The position numbers and the translations under genes are program-made. This document shows, in pieces, positions 22,603-32,095 of a stretch of 32,095 nucleotides of DNA (the first letter of the stretch is position 1; every line of letters starts with the position of its first letter). This DNA is from Clostridia bacterium (lineage in GTDB: Bacteria; Bacillota; Clostridia; Oscillospirales; CAG-272): contig JAQXHN010000018.1 in the NCBI GenBank assembly GCA_029007295.1, positions 1 through 32,095 of the forward strand. Reading direction: 5' to 3'. The notes under the pieces were generated by a model. It saw nothing but the letters and a program-made list of their open reading frames with translations. It was not told the origin of the DNA and ran no database searches.

Positions 22603-23754
22603 ATGAAATATTCCAAGGAAGAAGTATTGCAATATGTAAATGAAGAGGACGTCAAGTTTATCCGACTGGCATTTTGCGATATTTTCGGAAATCAGAAGAA
22701 TGTTTCTATTATGCCTTCCGAGCTAGACAGAGCATTTCGCAGCGGAATAGCCGTCGACGGCTCCGCTCTTGCGGGCTTTAACAGCCTGCCGCACTCCGAT
22801 TTGATTATTCATCCGGACCCTGCAACGCTCTCCGTGCTCCCGTGGAGACCCGATCACGGAAAAGTCGTGCGAATGTTCTGCAGTATTACAGACTCCCGCA
22901 AAGAAAAATACGGCGCAGATACAAGGGCGTTTCTTAATACTGCGGTAAGTATGGCGGAAAAAGCAGGCGTATCAGTTTCAATCGGCACGGATATGACATT
23001 CTATCTTTTTAAATGCGATGAACATGAAAGCTCTGCAGGGATACCCTATGACAACGGCGGATATATGGATATTGCTCCGCTGGACAGGGGAGAAAATGTC
23101 CGCCGCGAGATTTGTCTTTATCTTGAAAAAATGGGGATAACGCCCGTCAGCTCTCATCACGAAGAGGGTCCGGGGCAGAATATAATAAAATTCCGCGATT
23201 CCGACCCCGAAAAATCGGCAGACAATACCGTCACCTTTAAGTCGGTTGTAAGCACGGTTTGCTCTATGTGCGGATTGTACGCTGATTTTTCGATTAATCC
23301 CGTCGAGGGCATGGCAAAGAATAAAACCAAGATAAATATCTGCGTTAAATCAAAATTCGGCGAAGATATAACATGCCGTTTTGCGGCGGGAATTATTTCT
23401 CATTTCAGAGAAATATCCTTGTTTTTAAGCACTTCGGAAAGCGCCTACACTGATTCGGACGGTTTATCTCACATCCGATTTTTCTCCGGCGGCAGGCAAG
23501 ACAATAAAATCGAGATAAGCCTTCCCTATTCGCAGGGCAACCCTTATCTTTCGTACGCTTTGCTCATATATGCAGGACTCGACGGGGTCGAAAGCAAGCC
23601 GGAGACGGTATCAAAATCAGATCATCTCGATTCTTGTGAAAAACAGACGCTTGCTTTGCCGAAAAATATAACCGAAGCAAAAAAAGCTGCCCTTGACAGC
23701 GATTTTATTAAAAAACATATTACCGAAGAAATAGCCAATTCTTATTTATTTTAA
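22603..23754 (+). CDS. Glutamine synthetase homologue, active site degenerate
   Basis: A 383-residue glutamine synthetase-like protein, clearly shorter than the ~440-470 residues of GSI enzymes. N-terminal beta-grasp landmarks are good (FIRLAFCDIFGNQKNVSI; VDGSALAGFNSLPHSDLIIHPDP). The catalytic half is altered at places where metal or substrate ligands are expected (E. coli numbering): 129/131 as Asp130/Thr132 in IGTDMTFYLF; 212 kept as Glu187 in HHEEGPGQN; 220 as Ile194; His269 as Lys243; 357 kept as Glu304; Arg359 as Ser306. The usual SYKRL arginine loop is missing. I expect no normal ligase activity. AAAGGAA precedes the ATG; last gene of the glutamate synthase operon. Could be a regulatory or glutamine-sensing subunit. 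Confidence 0.85.
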   Translation: MKYSKEEVLQYVNEEDVKFIRLAFCDIFGNQKNVSIMPSELDRAFRSGIAVDGSALAGFNSLPHSDLIIHPDPATLSVLPWRPDHGKVVRMFCSITDSRKEKYGADTRAFLNTAVSMAEKAGVSVSIGTDMTFYLFKCDEHESSAGIPYDNGGYMDIAPLDRGENVRREICLYLEKMGITPVSSHHEEGPGQNIIKFRDSDPEKSADNTVTFKSVVSTVCSMCGLYADFSINPVEGMAKNKTKINICVKSKFGEDITCRFAAGIISHFREISLFLSTSESAYTDSDGLSHIRFFSGGRQDNKIEISLPYSQGNPYLSYALLIYAGLDGVESKPETVSKSDHLDSCEKQTLALPKNITEAKKAALDSDFIKKHITEEIANSYLF

Positions 23755-23810
23755 AAACCGGGGCTGTTCCCGACGCTCGCTTAACCGGATAAAGAATAAA
23801 CAATTCATAA

Positions 23811-25444
<1,634 letters not shown>

Positions 25445-25445
<1 letters not shown>

Positions 25446-26239
25446 TGAATTTTACGAAAATGCAAGGGCTCGGTAACGATTACGTTTACATATATACGGA
25501 AAAAGAAATTGAAAATCCGAATCAGCTGTCGGTAAAATTGTCCGACCGCCATTTCGGAATAGGCTCGGACGGCCTTATTGTGATTTCCCCGTCAAGCGTT
25601 GCCGACTTTAAAATGAGAATTTTCAACGCCGACGGCAGTGAGGCAAAAATGTGCGGAAACGGCATAAGATGCGTTGGAAAATACGTATTTGACAATCATC
25701 TGACCGACAAAACAGAGCTTTCGGTGGAAACTCTTTCGGGAATTAAGTATCTTCACTTGTTTACGAAGGGCGGTACGGTCAAGCTTGTTTCGGTTGATAT
25801 GGGAAAAGCCGTTGTCGGTTGTCGTCAATCTGTAAAAATTGGGGCACAAACCGTCGAATACTACCCGGTCGATATGGGAAATCCCCATGCCGTTGTTTTT
25901 TGCAAAGACGCCGAGGCCGTACCGGTTGAGAAAATCGGCTCTCTGTTTCAAAAGCTCGACGTCTTCAAGGACGGAGTAAATGTGGAATTTGTTTCTAAAA
26001 TTTCGGAAAATAAGCTTCGCTTAAGAGTTTTCGAACGGGGCAGCGGTGTTACGCTTGCGTGCGGAACAGGAGCGTGCGCCGGCGTGTCGGCCGCAATAAA
26101 GCATAAATTATGTTTATCAAACACCGAAACCGAGGTAAAGCTTGACGGAGGTTCGCTGTATATCACAGTTGACGGAGAATTTTCCGTTTCGATGAAGGGC
26201 CCGGCGGAAGCTGTTTTTGACGGAAGGATTACATTATGA
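25445..26239 (+). CDS. dapF: Diaminopimelate epimerase
   Basis: A 264-residue cytoplasmic enzyme converting LL- to meso-diaminopimelate for lysine and peptidoglycan. The two catalytic cysteines are Cys70 in MCGNGIRC and Cys206 in LACGTGACAG, both at expected places. GNDYVYI near the start and NPHAVVF in the middle are also typical. The start overlaps the pyrG stop by one base and the stop overlaps the dapL ATG (ATGA), so the three genes are translationally coupled. Confidence 0.96.
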
Positions 26240-27420
26240 TAGAAATAAACAAAAATTACCTAAATATAAAGAAATCATATCTTTTTGCGGAGGTTAACAA
26301 ACGCTCCCGCGAATATCTTGAGGCTCACCCGGATGAAAAATTGCTTATTTTGGGAGTGGGAGATATTACTCAGCCCCTTTGCGATTCGGTAATTTCCGCA
26401 CTGCACAGCGCTGTAGACGATCAATCGAAAAAAGAGTCGTTTCACGGATATATGCCGGAGTGCGGCTCAGATGAGTTCAGAACGGCGGTTGTGTCCTACT
26501 ATAAAAAATTCGGCGTTAATTTTGAAAAAAATGAGGTTTTCGTATCAAGCGGAGCTCTTGACGAATTGGGAGATATATTAAAGCTGTTCTCAGACAATAA
26601 TTCCGCTTTGGTTCCGGAGCCGGCATATCCTGCCTATGTTGAAACGAATATAATCTCGGGACACCGTGTAATTCACCTGCCCGCCCTTCCGGAAAACGGG
26701 TTTACGGCGCTTCCGGATTACGGAATCGACGCAGATATAATCTATCTTTGCTCCCCGAACAATCCGACGGGCGCAGCCTACAGCTATGACGTTCTGTCAA
26801 AATGGGTGGAATATGCAAAAGCAAAAAAATCAATCATTATCTTTGACGCAGCTTACGAATCATTCATTGTCGACAGAGATATTCCGCACAGTATTTTTGA
26901 GCTTGAAGGCAGCCGGCAGTGCTGCATAGAAATATGCTCCCTTTCCAAAACTGCCGGATTTACGGGAATGCGCTGCGGATATACGGTTATTCCCAATGAA
27001 TTGGTATTTGACGGTATTTCACTAAACGCTTTATGGACTCAGAACAGAACGACGATTACAAACGGCGTTTCCTATGTTCTGCAAAAGGCGGGTGCGGCCG
27101 CACTTTCCGAGGAAGGACAGCGCCAAACAAAACAGGCCGTGAAAATATATCAGAAGAATGCAGAAGTTTTGACCAAGGCTCTTGACGAATGTAAAATAAC
27201 ATATTACGGCGGCAAAAACTCTCCGTATATCTGGATGAGATGTCCGAACGATATGAACAGTTGGGACTTTTTTGACTTCCTGTTAAACAAGGCTCAAATT
27301 GTCGGCACTCCGGGCGCGGGCTTCGGAGAATGCGGTAATTATTATTTCAGACTGTCCGCCTTCGGCGACCCTGAGGATACCGTTCTTGCCGGAGAGCGGA
27401 TTAAGGATATGTTTAAATAG
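26236..27420 (+). CDS. dapL: LL-diaminopimelate aminotransferase
   Basis: A 394-residue fold-type I PLP aminotransferase that makes LL-diaminopimelate from tetrahydrodipicolinate in one step, bypassing the acylated DapD/E route. The N-terminal signature is INKNYLNIKKSYLFAEVNKR, the substrate loop SFHGYMPECGSDEFR, and LCSPNNPTGAAYSYD carries the PLP Asn. The PLP lysine is Lys238 in CSLSKTAGFTGMRCGY. The product is the substrate of DapF encoded just upstream, so the pair completes the pathway to meso-diaminopimelate. DapL is widespread in Clostridia, chlamydiae and plants. A strong bidirectional terminator follows. Confidence 0.93.
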   Translation: MIEINKNYLNIKKSYLFAEVNKRSREYLEAHPDEKLLILGVGDITQPLCDSVISALHSAVDDQSKKESFHGYMPECGSDEFRTAVVSYYKKFGVNFEKNEVFVSSGALDELGDILKLFSDNNSALVPEPAYPAYVETNIISGHRVIHLPALPENGFTALPDYGIDADIIYLCSPNNPTGAAYSYDVLSKWVEYAKAKKSIIIFDAAYESFIVDRDIPHSIFELEGSRQCCIEICSLSKTAGFTGMRCGYTVIPNELVFDGISLNALWTQNRTTITNGVSYVLQKAGAAALSEEGQRQTKQAVKIYQKNAEVLTKALDECKITYYGGKNSPYIWMRCPNDMNSWDFFDFLLNKAQIVGTPGAGFGECGNYYFRLSAFGDPEDTVLAGERIKDMFK

Positions 27421-27447
27421 CTTTTCCGCAGAACGTGCATTAATTAT

Positions 27448-27492
27448 AAAAAGGACTGAGGCTAAATTTTAAATTTTGCCTCAGTCCTTTTT
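27448..27492. terminator. Bidirectional Rho-independent terminator between dapL and the lipoprotein gene
   Basis: A perfect 15-bp stem (27448-27462 with 27478-27492) with a 15-base AT loop and five A/T at each base, working for both convergent transcripts. Confidence 0.93.
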
Positions 27493-27510
27493 CGGTTTGC
27501 AGTTATTTAA

Positions 27511-28269
27511 TCAAAAGTACAGCTTATTCAAAGCTTCGGATACTTCGTTATAATCCATTCCGGCTTTTATTTCCGGTCTGTACAGAAGCTCCATTATCAA
27601 AATATCAATCTGAGAAAGCTCGTTGTTGTCCGAGCTTCGCTGATATATAATGCTGTCTCGTCGCTGCGTTGTATCATTAGGGGCACCCATAACGTTGTAA
27701 AGCTCCTCTAATATAACGGAAGCTCTGTCAACATCGGCCATATCTTTTCTGTAAAATATTACGCCGCTTGTAATCTCGTTTGTTTTGCCGTCATAATAAA
27801 AGGTTGCAGCCCCCGACGCAGTATTGTCGCCGATTGTATCGGACGTAGCTTCAATAAATTCTTTGTCGGAAACAAAGTATACAATAAGATTTGCACTGTC
27901 GATATTCTCCGCTCTTCTGACTTTGGGAAAGCCCTCTTTACCCTCAAAAATCGCAAAAAAGCTCTCAATCGTTTCAACGTCGGCGCCGTAATAATTTCCC
28001 GTAATATAATAATCTATCCCGTCTTCCCACTTTTGAACAAGGGATGAGTCGCCGTTTCCCTTTGAAAATTCGCTTGAGAGTACAACCTCCGAAAAATAAT
28101 TACGTATGCTTCTTTGAGAATATCCCTCAATATAATACTGAGAATGGACGTTACCTTCTTCATCGGTAACCGTTTCCAACGGCGAGGATCGGCTTGTTTT
28201 TCCCCCGCAGGAGGAAAAGACAATAACGCACAGCATAAGCGTTATGCACCGGAAAAGTATGCTTTTCAT
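27511..28269 (-). CDS. Lipoprotein with DUF2927-like C-terminal domain
   Basis: A 252-residue exported protein. The first ~21 residues form a lipoprotein signal with lipobox FSSC-G, so it should be anchored to the outer face of the membrane. The C-terminal ~130 residues resemble DUF2927 (a family proposed to include metal-dependent proteases): SVILEELYNVMGAPNDTTQR followed by RRDSIIYQ, then LSQIDILIMELLYRPEIKAGM, which has the expected order EEL-xxx-G-x-PND, DSI and LS-x-D-LLY-P-GM. I recognise this by pattern only. It overlaps the glycosyltransferase-CsaB gene by 4 bases (ATGA) and is last in the polysaccharide operon, suggesting a role in cell-surface polymer handling; that is inference. 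Confidence 0.72.
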   Translation of the reverse strand: MKSILFRCITLMLCVIVFSSCGGKTSRSSPLETVTDEEGNVHSQYYIEGYSQRSIRNYFSEVVLSSEFSKGNGDSSLVQKWEDGIDYYITGNYYGADVETIESFFAIFEGKEGFPKVRRAENIDSANLIVYFVSDKEFIEATSDTIGDNTASGAATFYYDGKTNEITSGVIFYRKDMADVDRASVILEELYNVMGAPNDTTQRRDSIIYQRSSDNNELSQIDILIMELLYRPEIKAGMDYNEVSEALNKLYF

Positions 28270-30467
28270 TTTTCTGCCCTGTCAAGTAAATTCAGCGAAA
28301 GCTCGATATTTTTCCATGAGAGCTCACTTAATTCTTTGTCGTCGCGATCTCTTGCAAAATCTCCTGACGCAAGCTTTTCCAGCTCCGATAAAAGCGCCTC
28401 CCGAGTCAGCTTATCGGCGCCGATAACCGCTCCTGCGTTTTGCTCGGTCATAAAATTGGTAACCTTGTCGTCATAGCTGAGCGCAACACACGGCACTTGG
28501 TTCATCAAAGCGGAAATAAGCGTGTGCAGTCTCATTGACAAAACGAATTCCGCATTTGCTATCTCATTTGCTCTTTCTTTAATCGTAGAATCGGACTTGT
28601 ATATTTCGGGGTTTGTGTGCATAAGCGAGGCAATCCTCTTGCTGATTTCCGTGTCTTTATGCGCCTGCATAGGAAAAATAAGACAGCGAAGAGCGTATTT
28701 TTCGCAGATTTTATCACAGCAGGACGCAATAATTTCCTCAAAGCCGTTAACATTTCCCTGCCATTCGCGAACGCATACGATAAAATATTTGCCGTCGGTC
28801 TTAGGTGATCTTTCTCCGTCTGAGAGGACAAGTCCCGAAATAAACGCAAGATCCGCCGTCAGATATGTTTCAACCGACTTTAATTCCTCCGATAAATTAT
28901 ATAGCGTGCCCTTATCACGCAGAGTAATAAGGTCAATATATCGAAACGATTTCACAGCCATAGCTTTGCTTGCTTCGCTTGTAAACGGTCCGATACCGTT
29001 TGCCAACAGCATTGTCTTCAGTCCGTTGTTTTTAGCCATGCGGAGCATGGACGTATAGTATCTCAGCGAACGGCGGCTTGTTACATCCGTTAACAAGGTG
29101 CCTCCGCCGTTAACATACATCCGGCTTTGCTTCATAGCCCTTTTAATCATAGGCAAATAAAACCTGCCGATGGAATTTATTCCCGTTTGCAAGGAGGTTT
29201 TCTTCGGGGAATGTGACAAAATAAGTAGCTGAATATCCGGCCTTGCTTTTTTATATGCGGCAATCAGCGTTTCTAAAATCAATTCGTCGCCGTAGTTATC
29301 AAAGCCATAATATCCGGACAGAATAATATCGTATTTTTTATCCCTGCTATAGTGGGAAATAATACTGTTGTAATTGGCAATATAACGCTTCGCCAGCGCA
29401 AGATTGGAATATTCTTTTTCCGCAAGAGCGTATAGGGCGTTTGAATATTTCTCCCGAAGCTCTCTTGAACGGACAAGACGTACAACGGCGTCTGCGCATT
29501 CGACGGTGTTTTCGCTCGTAAACAGCAATCCGGTTTTACCGTTTCTTATTAAGTCCGGAATTCCGCCTACAGCCGACGCAACGGTCGCCTTCCCGGCCTT
29601 CGCCCCCTCCAAAAGAGCGTACGGGAAGCTCTCGCATCTGGAGGTGAGCATATTTATATCAATAAACGAGAGAAAATCCCATATCGGCGAAACAAAGCCG
29701 ATAAAATGCACGTTGTTCTCAATGCCCAGCTCTTTACAGCGAGCCTTTAGCTCATCACCCAACGCTCCGTCGCCGGCGATAACGAAATGAACGTTTTTCT
29801 CCTTTAAAAGAACGAGCGCCGCACTCTCGATAAAGACGTCGACTCCCTTAACACGGTCAAATCTTGCCGCTATACCCACATAAACAGCATTTTCGTCAAA
29901 GGGGATTCCGTGCTTTTTTGCAAATTCTCGTCTTGACGCAGAGTTAGGTACGGCATGTGAAAAATCAATTCCGTTGTAAACGGTGTAAGTCGTATTAGCC
30001 TCGAAGCCTCGCTCGATGAGCATTTTGCGAAATGCGTCGCTAACGCCTATTCTGTAATCAATTTTTCTCAATGCCCATCGGTTAAGACCTCCGAAAAGCA
30101 CCTTTTTTACCGGAGTATCAAAATCAAGCAAATAGTCGCTGTGGACGGTGGTAACAATCGGGCAGGAAATTTTCCGTTTTATCTGAGCCGCTATAAAATT
30201 GGCTCTTGCCCCATGAACATTTACAATGTCCGTCTTTTCGTTTCTAATGAATTTTACTATTTCCGAGCAAACAGACATGTCAAACCTATGCTTTTGCTCA
30301 AACATAATACTCTTAACGGGGCGCTCCTGAAGCTCTCTCCAAAAAACGCCCTTCATTAAGCAGGCAACCGTAACGCTTGCAAGCTTGCACTGCTCGTCGA
30401 GCAATGTAAACATATGTGTTTTCGCGCCGCCGGAATCGCCGCCGCTGATAATATGTAAAACTTTCAT
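28266..30467 (-). CDS. GT4 glycosyltransferase fused to CsaB-type pyruvyl transferase
   Basis: A 733-residue two-domain protein. Residues 1 to about 370 are a GT4 glycosyltransferase (MKVLHIISGGDSGGAKTHMF; ARFDRVKGVDVFIESAALVL; FVIAGDGALGDEL; RCESFPYALLEGAKAGKATV with the nucleotide-sugar Glu). Residues from about 388 to the end are a CsaB polysaccharide pyruvyl transferase (IILSGYYGFDNYGDELILETL; MYVNGGGTLLTDVTSRRSLR; EFVLSMRLHTLISALMNQVP). CsaB adds pyruvate ketals to the secondary wall polymer that holds S-layer-homology proteins. Fusing both gives one enzyme extending and then pyruvylating a wall polymer. The start is the ATG at 30467, overlapping the ligase stop (TAATG); the open frame upstream is inside the ligase gene. 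Confidence 0.9.
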   Translation of the reverse strand: MKVLHIISGGDSGGAKTHMFTLLDEQCKLASVTVACLMKGVFWRELQERPVKSIMFEQKHRFDMSVCSEIVKFIRNEKTDIVNVHGARANFIAAQIKRKISCPIVTTVHSDYLLDFDTPVKKVLFGGLNRWALRKIDYRIGVSDAFRKMLIERGFEANTTYTVYNGIDFSHAVPNSASRREFAKKHGIPFDENAVYVGIAARFDRVKGVDVFIESAALVLLKEKNVHFVIAGDGALGDELKARCKELGIENNVHFIGFVSPIWDFLSFIDINMLTSRCESFPYALLEGAKAGKATVASAVGGIPDLIRNGKTGLLFTSENTVECADAVVRLVRSRELREKYSNALYALAEKEYSNLALAKRYIANYNSIISHYSRDKKYDIILSGYYGFDNYGDELILETLIAAYKKARPDIQLLILSHSPKKTSLQTGINSIGRFYLPMIKRAMKQSRMYVNGGGTLLTDVTSRRSLRYYTSMLRMAKNNGLKTMLLANGIGPFTSEASKAMAVKSFRYIDLITLRDKGTLYNLSEELKSVETYLTADLAFISGLVLSDGERSPKTDGKYFIVCVREWQGNVNGFEEIIASCCDKICEKYALRCLIFPMQAHKDTEISKRIASLMHTNPEIYKSDSTIKERANEIANAEFVLSMRLHTLISALMNQVPCVALSYDDKVTNFMTEQNAGAVIGADKLTREALLSELEKLASGDFARDRDDKELSELSWKNIELSLNLLDRAEK

Positions 30468-32002
30468 TATTTCAGTTCCGTTTTGTTTTTTGTTATATTC
30501 ACGCACGCCATAAGAAGTCCCAGTACAATAAAGTAGAAGAACATTACTCTCGGATAGTACCAAACATACTCTGCCGAACAGGAAAACATTATTCCGCAAA
30601 GCGACGAAACACAGCCGATAATCGCAAGCCTGACAGGCTTTGCGGCATGACGGAGCGCATTTAATCCCTTTCTCACGGAGGTGAAGAACAGCATAAGATA
30701 TGAGATAATTCCGGCAATTCCCATCTCAACCCACAATTCGAGAAACAGCATGTGAGAATGAGGCGCAGGAGACGTTCCGGGCAGACAGTACAAAAGCCAA
30801 ACACTGCGGAAATTAACGGGGCCGAGTCCGACGCCGAACAGCCAGTTATCCTTTAATAGCGAAAGTATTCCTCTCCAAATGTAAACGCGGTACATATTCG
30901 AGGAGTCGTTCGTCGAGCCGATTGTAGCAATTCTGTTAAGCACGGTCTGCGGCAGAAAGGGAACGGCGCAAACACCAAGCAGGATAATCACCGGTAACAG
31001 TCTTTTGTTTGCGAGAAATACAAAAATAAACAGAGCAAGCGCAAGGGATACCCAGCCCGAACGGGAATATGTCATTAATATGGCGCCGAACGGCAACGCC
31101 AGGAACAGATAGGAAATACGGCGAAGAGAGTCGTTCTTTATCATCGTACAGAAAACAAACGACAGAGGTATTGCCATAACAAGAAATTCGGCATAGTTAT
31201 TGGGATTTTCAAAGGTTGAGAAAACTCTGCCGGGCATTGAAGCGTTGTTTGTCAAATCCGTGAGCGACGCACTTACCGCAACGCCCATTGCTCTCTGCAC
31301 AAATGCTACAGCTCCCGTGGCACAGGTTGAAAACCATATGGCTCCCAGCATTTTTTTAAGCTTAGCCGCATCGGTTACGTTTGCAACCGTAAATATGCAG
31401 AAAAGAAACGCCGTTGCAAACAGGGTAAAAATTCTGAATGCGTCCGAAAAATCCGACGCCGTTGCAACTCCTATAACAGACGCAAGCACAAATAATACAA
31501 ATGGAAAGCCCAGAGTCTTTACCGACAGCGCCTCTCTTTTGTTCAGTGCAACATAGACAAGCATGAAGGCAAGTAATACAACCGATATCACAAGACCGAA
31601 TACGTTATGCCAAACGGAGCCGGGACACAACAGCATAAAGGAAATGCTCAGACCAACGAAAAACTCAAAATCAAAAAATCTGTACAGCGATAAAAAGTGC
31701 TTTATCCCGTCGATTATTAAGCTTGACCGGCGGTTAAAGGTGAGAATATCCACAGTCCTTGCAATAATTTTTTCAATCCATCGCAAAAATGCGTCAAGGG
31801 AACGAAAAACAAACGAGCCCTTTAAAATTTTCCCTTCCGTCTTATGTTCGCATAATACCGAGCCAATAAAGCTATCGCGGCAAATACGGCAAAGAAAATG
31901 CCATATTCCGGACATAAGTGCAAATACAAGGCTCTGCCTGCAATATTTGCAAAACCGCTTTAATAAATTCGGTACCGTTTCAAAAATAAAACCCGTTATC
32001 AT
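30467..32002 (-). CDS. O-antigen ligase-type (Wzy/WaaL) membrane protein
   Basis: A 511-residue polytopic protein. After a hydrophilic N-terminal part of about 110 residues with several cysteines (FCKYCR, LCRICRD), there are about ten hydrophobic segments. The large conserved loop is in the Wzy_C style: PGRVFSTFENPNNYAEFLV, MTYSRSGWVSLAL, and GVGLGPVNFRSVWLL followed by PAPHSHMLFLELWVEMG. Such proteins join or polymerise surface polysaccharides outside the membrane. In Gram-positives they build wall polymers, not O-antigen. Its neighbour, the GT4-CsaB fusion, supports that. Both ends overlap neighbouring genes (ATGA upstream, TAATG downstream). Confidence 0.88.
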   Translation of the reverse strand: MITGFIFETVPNLLKRFCKYCRQSLVFALMSGIWHFLCRICRDSFIGSVLCEHKTEGKILKGSFVFRSLDAFLRWIEKIIARTVDILTFNRRSSLIIDGIKHFLSLYRFFDFEFFVGLSISFMLLCPGSVWHNVFGLVISVVLLAFMLVYVALNKREALSVKTLGFPFVLFVLASVIGVATASDFSDAFRIFTLFATAFLFCIFTVANVTDAAKLKKMLGAIWFSTCATGAVAFVQRAMGVAVSASLTDLTNNASMPGRVFSTFENPNNYAEFLVMAIPLSFVFCTMIKNDSLRRISYLFLALPFGAILMTYSRSGWVSLALALFIFVFLANKRLLPVIILLGVCAVPFLPQTVLNRIATIGSTNDSSNMYRVYIWRGILSLLKDNWLFGVGLGPVNFRSVWLLYCLPGTSPAPHSHMLFLELWVEMGIAGIISYLMLFFTSVRKGLNALRHAAKPVRLAIIGCVSSLCGIMFSCSAEYVWYYPRVMFFYFIVLGLLMACVNITKNKTELK

Positions 32003-32095
32003 TTTTCAGATGTAATGGGTGTAATTGCAGTGATCAGGGCGTACAGCTTAGCGTCTCCCACTTCGAGAGTAATGGAGTGTCCTACCAAATATTCC
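31999..32095 (-). CDS. 3' end of an upstream gene, cut by the window edge
   Basis: On the minus strand an open frame enters from the right edge and gives EYLVGHSITLEVGDAKLYAL and ITAITPITSEK before a TGA that overlaps the ligase ATG (ATGA). The 31 residues are too few to name the product. The overlap pattern, shared by every junction in this operon, indicates it is the preceding gene of the polysaccharide operon. Confidence 0.6.
   Translation of the reverse strand, partial: EYLVGHSITLEVGDAKLYALITAITPITSEK

Noticed and set aside
28522..29058. 178-codon plus-strand ORF opposite the GT4-CsaB gene
   Set aside because: Antisense shadow of a well-supported coding region, with no ribosome site and no recognisable domain. 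The same applies to 31563-32015, 3277-3657 and 12214-12687.

Overview
The window looks like chromosome from an anaerobic, Gram-positive Clostridia-type bacterium, probably Oscillospiraceae or a relative from the gut. The signs are the LL-diaminopimelate aminotransferase route to lysine/mDAP, a DUF1858 redox-disulfide protein, a TSCPD protein, a split ferredoxin-rich glutamate synthase, a GT4-CsaB cell-wall enzyme, and many textbook sigma-A promoters with 17-base spacers. I see no insertion sequence, prophage, CRISPR array or rRNA. This taxonomic placement is inference.

Layout. (1) 1-4.4 kb, minus strand: DUF1858 protein, AraC regulator, alpha/beta hydrolase and a sodium:neurotransmitter-symporter-type transporter, mostly single-gene units with their own promoters. 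(2) 4.5-9.1 kb: a STAS protein, a YbhJ-like aconitase-superfamily hydratase, a small unknown protein, an M50 metalloprotease and a PHP-domain protein. (3) 9.2-11.7 kb, minus: a sulfur-assimilation unit. A promoter with an inverted repeat and a Cys-Cys-ending upstream ORF precede a frameshifted O-acetylhomoserine sulfhydrylase and an intact cysteine synthase. (4) 11.8-14.5 kb, minus: nnrD, a TSCPD protein, an unknown membrane protein and MscS in one compact operon. (5) 14.6-17.5 kb: tRNA-Met (plus); an ammonium transporter fused to a PII domain, followed by nadE (minus). (6) 17.5-23.8 kb, plus: a six-gene split glutamate synthase operon ending in a glutamine-synthetase homologue that has lost several active-site residues. 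(7) 23.8-27.4 kb, plus: pyrG-dapF-dapL. (8) 27.5-32.1 kb, minus: a cell-surface polysaccharide operon (truncated gene, O-antigen ligase-type protein, GT4-CsaB fusion, DUF2927-like lipoprotein) with every junction overlapping.

Nitrogen logic: the amt-PII/nadE and glutamate synthase operons are divergent from one intergenic region. Each transcript begins with a comparable leader. A small hairpin with the loop AAAGGY competes with a longer terminator-like hairpin that starts at the same AAAGG and has an AUU(U)AUU apical loop. This suggests both arms of ammonium acquisition are controlled by one antitermination mechanism. The AAAGGY loops have A1 and G4, as in ANTAR-protein targets, but no second canonical hexaloop is visible. 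These paired leaders, the Cys-Cys leader ORF and the pseudo-glutamine synthetase are the observations most worth following up.
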